Assembly: GCA_036571765.1 (NCBI GenBank)
Contig: BROE01000003.1
Span: 6,486,336 to 6,550,335 of the forward strand
DNA from: Plecoglossus altivelis
Lineage: Eukaryota > Chordata > Actinopteri > Osmeriformes > Plecoglossidae
Direction: 5' to 3'
Length of the DNA: 64,000 bases
Shown here: piece by piece, positions 1-13,318 of the stretch
How positions within the stretch are numbered: position 1 is the first letter of the stretch
Layout: each line of letters opens with the position of its first letter
The notes under the pieces: model-generated
What the model saw: the letters and a program-made list of their open reading frames with translations, nothing else
Database searches by the model: none
What the model was told of the DNA's origin: nothing
Position numbers and translations under genes: made by a program

Positions 1-2375
1 TGCTTAAGTACAAAACAAGTCATGCTTTTCAGAGAACACATACCAAAAATACTATTAAACAATGGAAAGGATCAATATCCAAAGTAAACCATAATAACTT
101 TGTAACAGAACATTTGGCCAGTAGTCACACATACCTGGCAACATTATATGGCAACATATAATTTATGCATAAGGATCAATTTCATTAGCAGGCTTTAAAG
201 ATCTTGCAGTTGATGGTTGGAACTATTGACAGAGTACAGTGCTGTGCCTAACACTGCAACATCCTATTAAATCATTGCTCTAAAGAGGAAACAATAGACC
301 CTGATGGAAAATTTAACAAACACAATACAGGATATTCAATGCATAATCAAAAGAGTTGCTGAATTAGTCAGCATTTCTGTCTTTACCGAGGTATGATGAT
401 GAGCTTTTAATTCCCTTTTGTTTCAACACCAATACAGACTCTATAAATATAGCAAGCTAATAATATAGGGATCTCTGTGACGCTGCCATCCACTGGGATC
501 TCCCATGCATCCCCTGAGTTTGCAGTGCTGCACCATAACCGTCTTCCTTGTCAGTGTCTGTTTGCTTCAAAACGGTGTTCTCTTCATTTACTAGCCTTCT
601 GCAAGATCAATATCAGTATAAGGAATCAGTACTAGGAATATTTCAGAGATGAAAAGATCAGGATTGCCTATCAAAATATTATGACCTCAAGACTAGCAAT
701 AGACAGAGAAGGCATCCTTTAAGCCGTTGAAGTACACATTATGAGTTGGCAATCCATATTGGCATTCACCAAATGTTCAGAGCACAGGAAAACAAAGTAA
801 TCAGGCAGTGTTATGGCATGACAGCTTCAGATTGTCATTGGTTGGAGGCCTACAGTAAACTAAGTACAATACTGAATAATCACCTGATTAGCAAATAGGT
901 GACACTCCTCTGAATTAAAGTGGTCGTCGGTATGAAATGTTATCAAAAATTATGAGCCAGTAATTGTGATTTAGGTTCCTATTGTAGGAACAGTAGAAAT
1001 AAAATAGCTAAATATTATTAAACTGAAGAAAATCAGTGATGCTCCAGTTATGGAGTATAGGGTCCCACTCTTTTTGATCAGCTGCAGATAAAATACAATA
1101 CAATGTATACATAATTCAAAACTCTACAGTGTACCGTTTGAATATGTTGGCGTCAGAAGTGATCATTGGCACTTGCTAAAGAAATTAACCAAATTATTTA
1201 TATCATGTTAAACTTTTTAGCTAGTTATTGGTTTCAGGGACACATTGTTACTAAACTAATGAGGCAAGAAAAGTATTTCAGCAGCACAACTGACTAATGG
1301 TCCTCATTCCCTCAGTGAATGGCAGAATAACAGCAACAGAAGAGTCAAGTTTTCTGTGTACCACATAACAGTACTGTATACAATACACAGAGAGAGCCCT
1401 GTTCAGAAGAGCATGCTGGGTAGCAACTGATGAGAGTTTGCCCACTTTAGCAAATCTGTCTACAGGTGGGGGAGGTCTTATTGAATGGTGGCTAAGATGA
1501 ACTATACATGTTATTCATGTACCTATGTTAATATAGTGGGAAAACATAGCAGAGCGCACATAAGACAACACATCACATACAAGTTTATATAAATGTTTAC
1601 AGTTGCATGAATAATTGGTTTTCACTCATGACAAGCCACATGACAAGGCCCAGTCCCTGAGAGACAGCACCTCGCTATGGGCACAAATGTGCTTTCTCAG
1701 GTATTACTGAGCAAAGCAGACTGTATCAGCTGCTATGTCCTTGCAACAAGATGACCCCTCACTAACATTGCAGACTGGTACCGTGATACTCCAACAACAA
1801 AGATTCTGTCAGTCCCCAGCACTCTTGCCTGAAAGAGTTAGACCAACAACAATGCAGTGCCACTCGAAATGCTGTGTACATTCCTCATCAAAGGTAGATT
1901 CATCCTACTATGTAAAATATTTCATCATCAGTAATCATAATCATTTCAGAAAATTATGGTTAAAATGTGACGTCCACGCAGTCAGTCTTGGTACAAATGT
2001 GTTAAAGTACATGTAGTACTACTCAGCTTCTTTCTGATAATTTGCAAAGCAATTAAATCGACTGTCACAGTTCTGAAAGGCCATTCTGGAGAGTTGTTGC
2101 AAATCCTCCTCCTATTTAATGTCCAAAGAAGAATGTAAATCCATCCCACTTGAAATTGGTTTTCGTCTGAGCCTTAAAATAAGAGGCACTAGAGACATAT
2201 TTTCAGATGAAAAACTGACAGTTTTTGACAACAGTCCACCAAAATAAGGAAATGGATAGTAAACAATGCAAAGAGATCCACCATTATTTCAAATGACTTC
2301 TAGCCATGTCACACAGTATGAGACATTCCTGCAAATCAAACATTTGCCGGTTTAAAGTCAAGGCCTACTTTTAGT
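1..2375. other. AT-rich stretch without a recognisable gene
   Basis: I see no convincing coding exon on either strand; open frames are short and have no family resemblance. If the possible minus-strand terminal exon ending at 2376 is real, this stretch would be its 3' UTR and downstream sequence. No clear polyadenylation signal was established. Confidence 0.4.
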
Positions 2376-2484
2376 TTACAGCTTTGCAAGCTTGGCTTTG
2401 CTTGAACAGTCCTTTTGAGAAGCAGGATGTTCAGCCAAGTTGCCGTCCTCTTTTTGTTTCTCTGACTTCCTTTTACTGGCATCC
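2376..2484 (-). CDS. Possible terminal coding exon of an unidentified minus-strand gene
   Basis: Seen in the sequence: on the minus strand a pyrimidine-rich tract ending in AG (2486-2485) is followed by an open frame of 35 codons and a TAA stop at 2378-2376. The peptide starts DASKRKSEKQKEDG and ends SKAKLAKL. It is strongly charged and rich in Lys, Glu and Ser, like a flexible tail. It enters needing two bases from an upstream exon. I do not recognise the family and could not find the preceding exon. It may be a chance open frame; the evidence is the acceptor site, the composition and the clean stop. Confidence 0.25.
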
Positions 2485-5400
2485 CTGAGAGGAAGAGAAA
2501 CCATCAGATTGTGGAAAGTGACATTCCACTGAAGGAATACTGAAAATCCACATTTTAGAAAGTGAACAAAGACACAACAAATACTATGTCCTTTGGTTAA
2601 GTTGCAATCCCACAATTGCAGCACTTTTACAGAAGTACTCTATTTTCTTTTCCATTCCTGCACCATTTTCTGTCAACTAGTCTTCAGAATCTCTAAGGTC
2701 CTCAAGTTTGTTTCTGTAGTTTGCTCAGCAAAAGGCCTATGTTCTCAGATCAAACAGGCTCACTTCATTAGCATCTAATTATCCGGTGTACAAGGGCCAA
2801 CTAAATTTTGACAAACATAGAGAAAAAAGTCACAAGTGGTGAAAACCCAATTAAGTCAAACAAATTCAGTGATTCAAGATCACACTTGAACAATCCAAAT
2901 AGTACTGAGGTTCTCAATAGACAATGTTGACTTTGGAGCCTTACAGTTGGACACCAGGGTTTGGCAGAAGGATCTCAGGAGCTTTCACTATACATTTACT
3001 TGACTTTTCAGAATTCATAGACTCAAAGGATGAAAGGTCATTTTCCGACAGAACTGCAAGTTGCTCCTCTACCTCTGCTGACCTGCTTGATATAAATACC
3101 CACGTCTGAACTCCCAAAATGAGAGCGCACTGTTAAAAGCAGATGAAACAGAGCACTGATCTACAACAGCCTAGCCACTGCACTGCTCCAGATAGCCTGC
3201 TCCACATTTAGCGTGAGGGAGTGAGAGGGGGTTCAAGGAATTTAAAGATAACTGCTAAAATTGTTAAACTCTCTAGGTCTTTGGAGATGGTGTAGAACTC
3301 CTGTGTCGTGTTGCACTAAGCTTCACTTTAGCTAAAATTGAAATTACACAACCCACAAACACTTGGTTTTTGTAGGCTTGGAGGTTTTTAGATGCATATA
3401 TATATATCTGTATGAACAGTTATACACTGTATGAACATTAACCTGCCATAGCTGTCCATGTGAAGATGACACACTGCGGTGACTTCAGCACTAGGGACAG
3501 CTCCTCCCTCAACGCTATACAAGCAGTAAATCTGGTGCCAGGAAGGTCTTTCCCTCAAATAAGTGATAAAAGACTGCATTAATTCTTATGTAGCCTGCCA
3601 AGATTGTATTTGCTCAAGTACACATAATATATTAGAAAATAGGGTGCTGGAATGTGACAATACCACAAGAGTGAACTTTCCAAGAGGCACACACTTGGCA
3701 AGGAACTGGTTAGCTTGATAATGCAATATCCTCTTTTCTTTAGTCAGTTATAACTTACTTGGACAGCGGATTGGTGTTTAACTGTCTGGTACCAATGAGA
3801 GCAGAATAGGTATTGAATAGTATAGGTATTGAGTATACAACGGTTGAGTGAAGCAGACATCAAAACAAGGTTAAAGTGCTGCTAATCTCATTTTACTAAT
3901 GTGTCTTAATTCCCATTGAGGACAGACAACTATTATCTAACCTTATCGATGAAGTGGTGTGAAGCGAATGGAAACTTTAAGATGGTTTGGGGGACCAGGT
4001 AATATAATACATGAAAATGTCATTACCCGGACTTCATATATCAGTCCACTTTCATCTAAACAACAATTTGGACTGCAGTAACAGGCAAATCACTGGTTTA
4101 CATTGAGACTGCATGCACTGCAGACTTACCCTACTTGAGATGAACTCACTAACCTGTGTCACATATAATTTCTGCATGAAACAGCCAGTTTCCCAGAACA
4201 ATTAAGACTTAGACTAGACCAAAAAACAAACTTATTAACCTGAGAGATTGAGATATTGTAACCTAGTTTTAAACTATAAAACAGAAATCCAAAATCTAAA
4301 TTGCAATCACCAAAAATATTTTCTGTCAATTTATATAATGAAGAGAAAATACACATTTATTTGGCCCTTATAATAATAAAAACATATCTTAGACTTGATG
4401 ATCCTATCGTCTCTACCACATGATGCTGAACAATCCACATCCTGACACCTTGCCCCTAACAGGAAGCCAATGTCCTAGTTCCTGGTACTAATCCTAGTCC
4501 TGTGATTTGGCAACGCTGAATGATTCTACGGCTAAGCCATTTAAAGCCCCAATGTTAATCGCAGCAGGCCAGAACAATCTCAGACCTCTACCTGTGAGCG
4601 GGTGTGGCCAGTCTAGACTACAACCTACAGTTCTGGAAAAATGTGAGAGACCAAGGCACCTTTTCCTTCCCTTTTCAGAAGAAGGAACATTTTGATTGAG
4701 GAACCGAAGGGTTTGATTTAAAATGTCACAGCTGCACGCTGAACCCTTCTGTTCTTCACTCAAAATCTATTTGAAAATAAGATAAAAATATGTTAACATG
4801 TTAAAATCTTACTGAGATACTGTAGTATCTCTATACACATCTCTATATACATATATATCTCAGTATACTATACGAGACTGTTTTCTTATACAAAATAATA
4901 AAGACTGCAATTAGTAGACTTAGGTCCAGAAGAGGATGCATAGAGTTTGCTTGTCCAGTACTCCTCGACCTATAACAAGGACACAGTGCTTTACGGTGAT
5001 AACTGTACCAAACAAAAACATTCCATGTCACCTTGACTGATACATGAGCATAAAAGGAGAGGACAGTCCAGGACATGGCTGTGATTATAAAAAAAGAAGA
5101 GTTGATAGTGATGAAACCAGATAAAGGGAATGAAGGAATTAAGAAAGGAGAAGGAAGTAGTTTAAAAAATATATAGGTAGGGAGGAAGAGGTAGAAAGAA
5201 GAAAGAAAGGAAGAAAGGAAGGAATGAAAGAAAGACAGAAAGAAAGAAAGAAAGAAAGAAAGAAAAGGGAGGCAGCATAGACAGCAAGGAGCCTTGCACA
5301 GTTCAAATCAAAACAGACTGAGAAGAGCAAGTGTAGGACATTGGCTCTGTATAATTCTGTTTAGGAGGTCAAGCTAACACTATGCCAAAAGTGACATCAA

Positions 5401-8400
5401 CTCTGGTCCACCAGACCTCTGATCGTACCACTATTCTTCTTACTATGGTTACATTGCCCAAAGAGCAAATTCCTTCAAATTTTTCACAGAATTTCATGTT
5501 TGCTTTAGAGTGTAATTATTGAATATCTGAAGAAGTTAATTGAACGAGAACTAATGATGTATAAGTAATTCATTCAAATCACATTCCAAAGTATGTGGTG
5601 GATGTACACATTCCAGTGCCTGCAAAATATTAAATTGCATTATCCACATATTTTCAGTTTTTTAAGAATTAGGGGCCTTTTTAAGTGATACTGGCATTAA
5701 GCCTAACTGTATAAACACACGTGTAAAAAGGACATATCTTCATTGTTCTGTTCTCCAAGGTGTCAAAAGTCAGGTAATGATTATTTAAAGGCTGCCAGAT
5801 TTGATTAAATGCATAATGACACCATATTCATATCCATAAGAAATCCAAGATACGGGTCATAGGTAAGAAATATGAAACCAATCTAGCATATCATGTATCA
5901 AAACTGTCACTGCGGCCTTCTCTCTACAGACAACGGATGCAATATTTGAAGGTGAGAAAACCCAGATAGAGATAGGGACGGACATGTCCCTTCCCTCAAC
6001 ATGTATCAGCAATGCCCAAAAAAATTACAAAATGAATAAAGTGAAAGGGCCAAAAATAAAATTCAATTCAGATAACTCATTCAGTGTGAAATTATGTAGT
6101 TATGAAATAAACCAGCATTTGCCTGAAGGCACCGCCCTCTTCAGGAGGGAGTTTATGGGCATGCAGATTCAGACTGAGCCTGAGGTTGGTTTGAGAACTG
6201 CAAATGTGTAGGTTTCTCTCACGTACTACTGTGTTTGACTTTATGGAAACTGTACCATCTCTGATTAAAATAACAAGCTGATGTATACAGACAGTGCTTC
6301 ACAGTGTGGGATTAAGGGGCATATGCTAATCTTGCTGGAGTCCAAGCACTACAGTTTCTAAGAGTCTCAGGTGGGATGTGAGTAGATCAGCATATCTGGG
6401 AGGAGGAGTGGATAGATCCAGAAGGCCAGAGGGTGTAAACTAAAAGAGGGGATCAATGTTTACTGCTGCTCTGCACAACGAAAGAACAGCCAGAGATCTC
6501 AGTCAGCCCAATATGGCTGCTTATAGCTATAATGGCTGTGTCTGCTATACCTGCTCTCTCCTTCTGTCTCCCTTTAGCCCTTGTCCTTTATAGCTGTCTT
6601 TTACACTATCTCCTTCAGACAGATCAGAAACGATTCCAGGATGAGAGAGGAGAGCGAAAAGCGGAAGACACTGAAGCTCGACTGAACTGAGAAGCACACA
6701 TTTAGGTACCAACTAAGATATTAATAGATATTAAAGCAAAGAGAGAACAAATATAGAGAGGAAAATTCTGCAAATCTGCACAAAAGAAGGCAGCTAAAGT
6801 ATCTTGGAAATTGAAACCCCCTCACCTCCATATCTTTTCTTGCCTACCATCCAACTACCAATTGCATTTTCAATGGCAGATCTTACTCATAGCATTGGGT
6901 GCGACTGATATCATATGTTGGAGACACCCACACAGTCCCTCTCCACACCTTGGTAGCCTGGAAAAGCTGGCACTCTCAGCTCACAGCAGGTTGGGGAGGA
7001 AAGTGAACACCACCGCAAAGAATGCTCACTACTGCAGACTGTGAGCTTCCTTCTCTCAAAACTTTCCTTCCAAAGCTTTGGGTTCCATCCAAATACCTCC
7101 AAATATGTCTCCTCCATAACCAACTGTCTGATGTTAGGGGAAAGAACATGATGATGGGAGACCATTTCATGATATGTATGCTGTTTTAGATTCTTTCAAT
7201 CATGGTGGCTGTACGATCTGAACATTTCTATTTTTAATCATTGTGGACTCGCACACTTCACCAGACATGCACCTGCCAGACCTCAAACCAACACTCTTAA
7301 TTTAATTCTTGTGTGAGAGTGGTTCTTTGTCTCAAACTCAATCCCCAATCCTTACAGATTAAGAGTAAGAACCTTGTTGAGTAACTAAATGCCCCTGGTT
7401 TGAAACAAAGCAGTAAGAATTTCGAGAATATCACATTTGTATAATGACCACAGTAATCACAATGTCCTTTCCGTAGAAATAGAATTATTGGATTAAAAAG
7501 AGATGACCTGGTTTTACTGCTGGCCGAGTCCCTCTGACATGACAACACATTAAAACTACACTTACATATAGTTAAATGAATTCATTATTTCGTGAAATCT
7601 ATCTTAATTAAACTTTTTTACTTCATTTTCTTATGGCTGACCACTATGAAAGATATTGAATATTTCAATACAAGCAGAAGACTGCCCCCTCACTTTTATT
7701 TTCTGACAAAGCAAAGAGTACATATACCCAAGAAGTACTACAGTCCTGGTTTAGAATTTGTGTGGGTTGTGTGCGCTAAGCAGTGGTTAACAAGGGCAGA
7801 GTGAGTCAGCACGTATTGTTCACTGACAGACAGTTGTTAGGACAACTCCCAGACTTACTGTAGCATGTGTTAGCCTTGTGTCGCCTCATTAAGCTACCAA
7901 TGCAAAAGTACCTCTAAGAGATCTACAACACCTTGACCGATGTGAGTAGATTAGAGGATGTACCCAAAAAGCTTTGAATAATGCTTGCACATTTCGCTAA
8001 TCGTCCAACAGATGTCTGGCAATCCGTCTATCCTAGATGGATTTTAAATGTTCTAAAAAGTTATTTCCTTTTTTATATTTTTTGCCATAAAGTAAAACAA
8101 TAATATTAATCATAACATTAAATCTCTTGAAAATTCCTTGCCTGCCTGAGCTATTGTTCGTTTAAATTTAATTTCTACTCACCATCCTTACAACAGTGTC
8201 AGTTGCAGCTTGCACACAAACAAACAGTCAATTCTTTGTCAATTAATTCAATCTTAAGGTCCCAGTAAATACCTAACAGTCTACAATGTATTTGTTATCA
8301 AACAAAATTAAAAAAACTATTATTTGTATTCAAGTAAATCAAATATGGCATTAAAGATTAGCAATATAATAACTTTCGTCAGCTGATAAACAATATATTG

Positions 8401-9300
8401 AAATTCAAAGGACTACTGTCCTACTAGTATAAAACCTACTGTTTCTGATTGATGAATAACTGAACTTCAAATAACATTTGTAAATCTCAGTGCAAAAACA
8501 GTGCATAATCACGGCATCCCCTTTAAAAGAAATATATTTTCTTGTCTAAATTATAACGTTAAAAAATCATGCAATATCTCGCGACCTTGTAGAAGCAAGG
8601 CAGCAGGGGTCAAACAAGGTCGATGCTAAGAAAATGTAGATTACATGAATATTAAATTATCGCAACCTACATTAAGCCAGAGAAAGGATCGACAATACAA
8701 ACAAGCGAAAGAATCAAAAGGGCAACGCTGCGCCACTTTTAGGTTACTTAAAATAAACCTTGAAGCCTTGAAGCCTACAGGTTAGAATATATAGGCTATT
8801 CGTTAATCTATCCTGTCTATCCTGAGACAGCCTACAAAACTGTAAACTGTAACACCCTTTAATCCAGCCTACTTTGTAAAATAAATAGGCTACTTGAAAT
8901 ATTTGAAATACTTGAAATATGATGGTCAGGTCTTGCTTTAGTGGTCCACTATTTTATAATAAATTGAATAGACTGCTGGTTTAATTAATTGATTATGTTG
9001 TCATGGACCTATTAATTACCCACCTTATGATAAAGCATAGCCGAATTAATGTGGGCTATTTAGCATAACATACCGTAAATCATAGTGAAATTTGATGTGG
9101 ATTATTTAAAAACATTGCTGATAAAAGTTCCTGATAAAGCGCATTGAAATGCGGTCATTTGAGGATAACTGGAGACAGTATCCAGACAACGACATAGCCT
9201 CTTTCGATATAGCCAACTAGGGAAACAATCTGTGGTCGTCCACATATGATGGAAAAGAAACAATTCAATTTGATGCCAAAACACTCTCTTATTCATGTCT
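2485..9300. other. Intergenic or intronic AT-rich DNA, no supported gene
   Basis: Short open frames on both strands show no domain, motif or consistent splice structure. The only clear local structure is the purine-rich microsatellite near 5.2 kb. If the candidate exon ending at 2376 and the promoter-like patch near 9.5 kb belong to one minus-strand transcript, this would be intron, but nothing shows that directly. Confidence 0.4.
5190..5266 (+). repeat. Purine-rich (GAAA/GGAA)n microsatellite
   Basis: Imperfect AAGG and AAGA units run into a nearly pure GAAA tract. One strand is wholly purine over about 75 bases. It has no link to a gene here. Confidence 0.9.
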
Positions 9301-9379
9301 TTGTTACAAAGATCACAATACAGTTTTACGGACCGACAGTTTACGTACCGTCCTTAGTGCCGAGTCACTTATCAGGAAA

Positions 9380-9640
9380 GTCGTTTCTAGAAACGGTAGA
9401 GGAGCGTAGATCGTGTGCACGACGGGCGGGCGTGAGAGGGGGAGACTAGGAGAAGGGAGGGATCGAATAGAAGATGGGCAGAGTTGCATATAAACGCGAC
9501 GCTGTTGCAAAGTAGGACTGGATGCGGCACCATCGTCTTCAGTCACCAGTCGTGTGAGCTCCAGCTGCGATTCTGAGCCAGGGAGGGGCGCTAAGCGACT
9601 CACACATTGCACCAATCATAACTCGTTCACTGCCGGACTC
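9380..9640. promoter_or_regulatory. GC-rich, CpG-containing promoter-like patch with a TATA-like box
   Basis: This patch stands out from its AT-rich surroundings by GC content and several CpG dinucleotides. A TATA-like CATATAAAC lies at 9487-9495 on the plus strand, about 30 bases before a plausible initiation region. No coding exon starts clearly on either side, so the direction of transcription is open. It could be the 5' end of a minus-strand gene or of a non-coding RNA. Confidence 0.3.
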
Positions 9641-9862
9641 CTTCGAATCATGTTAAACCCGAGACCATGAGAATGCACATTTTCCAAAACTGACTATCAG
9701 GATACACCCACGTTTATTATATTAATTAATTAGACCAGAATGAATAATGCTGTTATGAAATTGCATGACACACATCCGTAAATCAAAACATAAACAAATA
9801 ATTTCTAATATAATGTGATGAAGGTTGCTGTCGCCCACAGAAACAAGATAAATGATATATCT

Positions 9863-9907
9863 TTAAGAGATAAAGAGAGAGAGAGAGAGGGGGGGGGGAG
9901 AGAGAGA
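9863..9907 (+). repeat. (GA)n microsatellite with a G run
   Basis: Alternating GA units are interrupted by an uninterrupted run of G and then resume. This is simple-sequence DNA. Confidence 0.9.
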
Positions 9908-10389
9908 ACATGCTCCCTCACCATACTCCTCCTTTATCTGAGACATGAGATTGCCACTGCCACATCTTTCACATTTATTTGGTTGTGGCATTTATATATT
10001 AATTTACAAATACAGCATAGCATGGGCAAACATTTTACAGCCTAACCCTTGCCACGTTCATACAATATTTCTTGTATACATGACTTTGGTCTGGACTATG
10101 GACTTCATCAGATTCCCACAGTTTGGGTCAGTAAACTTTGACAGTTGCACAAGCCATATTTTGTTATATCTTATATCTTATATTGCTGCAATAATCAATT
10201 TGTAATGCAAATGTTTACGTATCACCTCTTATGGGCTCTAGAGCTACCCTATTATCTGTGACTACTGGTATCCCTTCACACAAACCTTGGGCCAGATTTA
10301 TCTATTGAGGAACTATTGATGTGCATGATGCAGGAATGGCTGAAGAGATCAATGGGTTTGATGAGAAAGATGTCTCTGTGTATTCATCG

Positions 10390-10545
10390 TTCCTCAATCT
10401 CTCTTTATCTCTCCATCTCTCTCTCTCTCAGAGACTCTGTCTCTCTCTTTCTCTGTCTTTCATGTGCGCAAATAATTTTCTCTAATTTTCCTCTGTCTTA
10501 ATCTGTATTTCTCTCTCTTTCTCTCTCTCTCTGTCTCTTTCACAC
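10390..10545 (+). repeat. Pyrimidine-rich (CT)n simple repeat
   Basis: Two blocks of CTCTCT with interruptions, followed by a short CA stretch. Polypyrimidine low-complexity DNA with no gene nearby. Confidence 0.85.
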
Positions 10546-10981
10546 ACATACATATATACATGCACACTCACAGACTCACTCTCAGACAAACTGCAGTGAT
10601 ATCAGGTCCGGGGATCAATATCAGGCTTTTGAATTATTCAACATCTGCTTTAATAATGCATGACACAACACTTTGGAGAAATGCCTCTCTTAGGCCAGGT
10701 ACCTTTGAAGCAGCTACTAATCCCTCTAGCTTCTTGCTTCATTATTAGTATTCATGAGCAGTCATTTTTCATTAATGCAAAGAACATATTGTCTCTGATA
10801 TAATGCTGTACACATTTTAATGTGGTGTTGGAATAACATTCAGAGCATGATAGCCATTCATAACTGTATTGGTTATTATTATCCTCACAAACAATACATA
10901 AAAAATATATATTTGGAGAGTATATGTGCTAAAATGGCCAATTATAGCATTCACATGAATGCAAATAATTAATGAGGTCTT

Positions 10982-11090
10982 TGGATAGGTATAGCTCAGT
11001 GGTCAGAGAATTTGACTGCAGATGAAGAGATCACAGGCTCAAAGCTCCAACCATATGGTGCTTTGGATGGAAATGTCTTCTAAATGTATA
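10982..11090 (+). mobile_element. tRNA-derived SINE fragment
   Basis: The 5' part resembles a tRNA gene with a good A box (TAGCTCAGTGGTCAGAG) and, about 40 bases on, a degraded B box (GGCTCAAAGCTCC where GGTTCAAATCC is expected). After the tRNA-like head comes a tail reading CTTTGGATGGAAATGTCTTC, close to the 'TTTGGATAAAAGCGTCTGCTAAATG' tail that is widespread in teleost SINEs. The mutated B box and non-cloverleaf 3' half argue against a functional tRNA gene. The element family cannot be named without a library search. Confidence 0.6.
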
Positions 11091-11484
11091 TTCTGCAACA
11101 AGCCTCTCCCCTTACCTCCTCATCTGGTGCTTTACGACGTCACAAGGAGCCTACCATGAAGGGATCTTCCTCTGTTTATTCAAAAGCTTAAATATCACAT
11201 GTAGTCATTCCCAGTATGATTGACTATCTTGACCATATGTTAGCATTTTAATAAAATCCTTACCATTTCAAACACACTGTCCTGTAATTGCTGAGTAAAT
11301 ATAGGGGATAAAATAGAGAAAACAGTTTCAGACGGAAAACAGTTTCAGAAGGACTTGCAGCCGGTAGTAATTAACAGATTGATATAAAACGGATTTATAT
11401 CATTTTGGAAGGTATTGCTTTTTTGAAACATTACTAGATTTTGAATGATAATAATAGTAATATACAGTAGATTAGATTATATAT

Positions 11485-11504
11485 CATGTATGTATACATA
11501 CATG
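11485..11504. repeat. Perfect 20-bp palindrome in a palindrome-rich AT block
   Basis: CATGTATGTATACATACATG equals its own reverse complement. Further partial copies of CATGTATACATACATGA follow to about 11,570, so the block is a cluster of cruciform-capable AT-rich repeats, probably microsatellite in origin. Confidence 0.85.
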
Positions 11505-12953
11505 TATCATGTATACATACATGATAGATAAAAAATATCATATATATCATGATACATGTATGCATACAGGATGTAGACGTTGTACATTAATATTTTACAT
11601 GTATATATTGGTGAACAACTGTCTTCTCCCTCAAGGTAACTCAAGCTTCACTCAAGAGTGAATGTAACAATGCATTTTAATGCTGTTGGATTAGCATCTA
11701 AACTTCATATGCATTCTATTGGATGAACTTGCTTTTGAACCACAATTGTAGACTAATTTACTTTAACTCAAAGGTTTGAAGTTAAACTTTGCTCTACCTC
11801 ACCACTGTAAGACATGGTGGAGCATTCCCCAAAAAGCAGTCAAGTGTGAAGTCAGACCAATGTCTACAGAGGTGGAAAGTGTGAGACAAGTTTAAGGGCA
11901 TTGTTGGTTTAGTCGTCCACAGAGATGAAACAGGACCTGACAATTCTTCATACTTTATTACAATTATAGTTGACAGCGTTTTTGTGGAACACTGTATGTT
12001 TGTGTGTTTCATTCAGTGTGTATGTATGTATGTGTTTGCTGTCTGTGCACACATCCAGTGAGTTCTGTACCAAAAAGCTTTGTACAAGTTCTGTACAAGC
12101 TTCAACACCAACATATTCCTGTGAAAATGAGCCTGACTGTGACCTTGGCTACCTTTACGGAAATGCAGCATCATCTGAGCAGGGTGAGCAGGGTGACACA
12201 GTCAGCGCGGCAGGGACCATAAAAAGAGCTGGGCATGGCCAGAGGGGCAATGGTAGTGACAAGAGGGACAAAACCAGGGTCACAGCCAGACTCACTGGTC
12301 TGAATGAGGTCAGACAACTAATCTTGGGAGAAGGCAGAGAGTGCCGGTAACATTTCGAGATTACATCGGTTCTCTGTGATATACACAGTATACATACTCT
12401 GTGATATAGGTAAAATGTGTCACAGTTGTACCAAATGTTGAATGTTGATTTGTTTAAGATTTGTACATAGCATGATGGTACTGTATATTATCTCAATTCA
12501 AGATACCAGCAAATTTATAGATAATGGCTGATGACAATATTTTGCTTTTTTTTGCTATTATACTTTGCTACTTTGCTACCAAAACTGTATACTATTGTAC
12601 TTTGGCTTTACAACTTCTTTGGTTCAAATTCTTTTGATTGTGATAGCAATTTTGATTTTCGAAGCAACTTTTCACTGCCATTGCAAAACCTAAGAGAGAG
12701 GACCATTCAGAGAAATGTCGAGAGGAGAGCAAAAGAAAGAGCAGTCGATAGCAAACCAAACAGTGCTCAGCTCCTGACCATTACATTTATTGCCTGCCTG
12801 TCCACTATTGATTTCTTTTGTACCATCTAGCCGACAACTTAACAGTTATAAAAATGTGTCCTCTTGATGCAGACAGGATAGTTCAGTCAGAAATTATGAT
12901 TGGAGGAAATGATTAAGCATGGTATATGAATCCAACATCAAATATGTATTCAC

Positions 12954-13108
12954 CTCTAAATTCTGTTTCCGGAAAATGGTATAGCGTTTGCTGCCATTGC
13001 TGGCATTCAGTTGTAAATCTCTCACTAATTCCTCATCATTACAGTTGTGTGGGGTACCATCAGAGACCTCCAGGTGCAAATCTTCAAATCCCTTCAGCAG
13101 GCTAATGT
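12954..13108 (-). CDS. Possible internal coding exon, product unknown
   Basis: Seen: on the minus strand an AG acceptor (13110-13109) precedes 155 bases open in one frame, ending at GAG before a GT donor (GTGAAT at 12953-12948). The 51-codon peptide begins ISLLKGFEDLHLEV and ends RYTIFRKQNLE, with a mixed, protein-like composition. It needs one base from the preceding exon, and the map1-like exon 2 at 16.7 kb leaves exactly one. The peptide has no resemblance I can see to MAP1 proteins. It could belong to another minus-strand gene or be chance. I do not recognise it. Confidence 0.3.
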
Positions 13109-13318
13109 CTCAAATATAAAACAGTACACAAAGTAGCATACAATACACAGTATGTATGAACTTAGACTACTCCCTTCAGACTCGGAATATCCCCACCAAT
13201 ACATATTCAATAACTATATTCTAGTCAGCACAGAGGATAATCCTAAATATTTTAGCTACGGCCTCCATGGGTCAGTAAGGTATCATACTGATTATACTGG
13301 GATAACCATCATAACATA

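Noticed and set aside
10985..11060. Functional tRNA gene
   Set aside because: The A box is good, but the B box is mutated and the 3' half does not fold into a cloverleaf; the attached tail identifies a SINE.
11794..12012. Minus-strand 72-codon frame as a transposase fragment
   Set aside because: A first glance suggested Tc1-like wording, but no conserved catalytic block (WTDES, DNDPKH, NPIEN) is present and no inverted ends were found.
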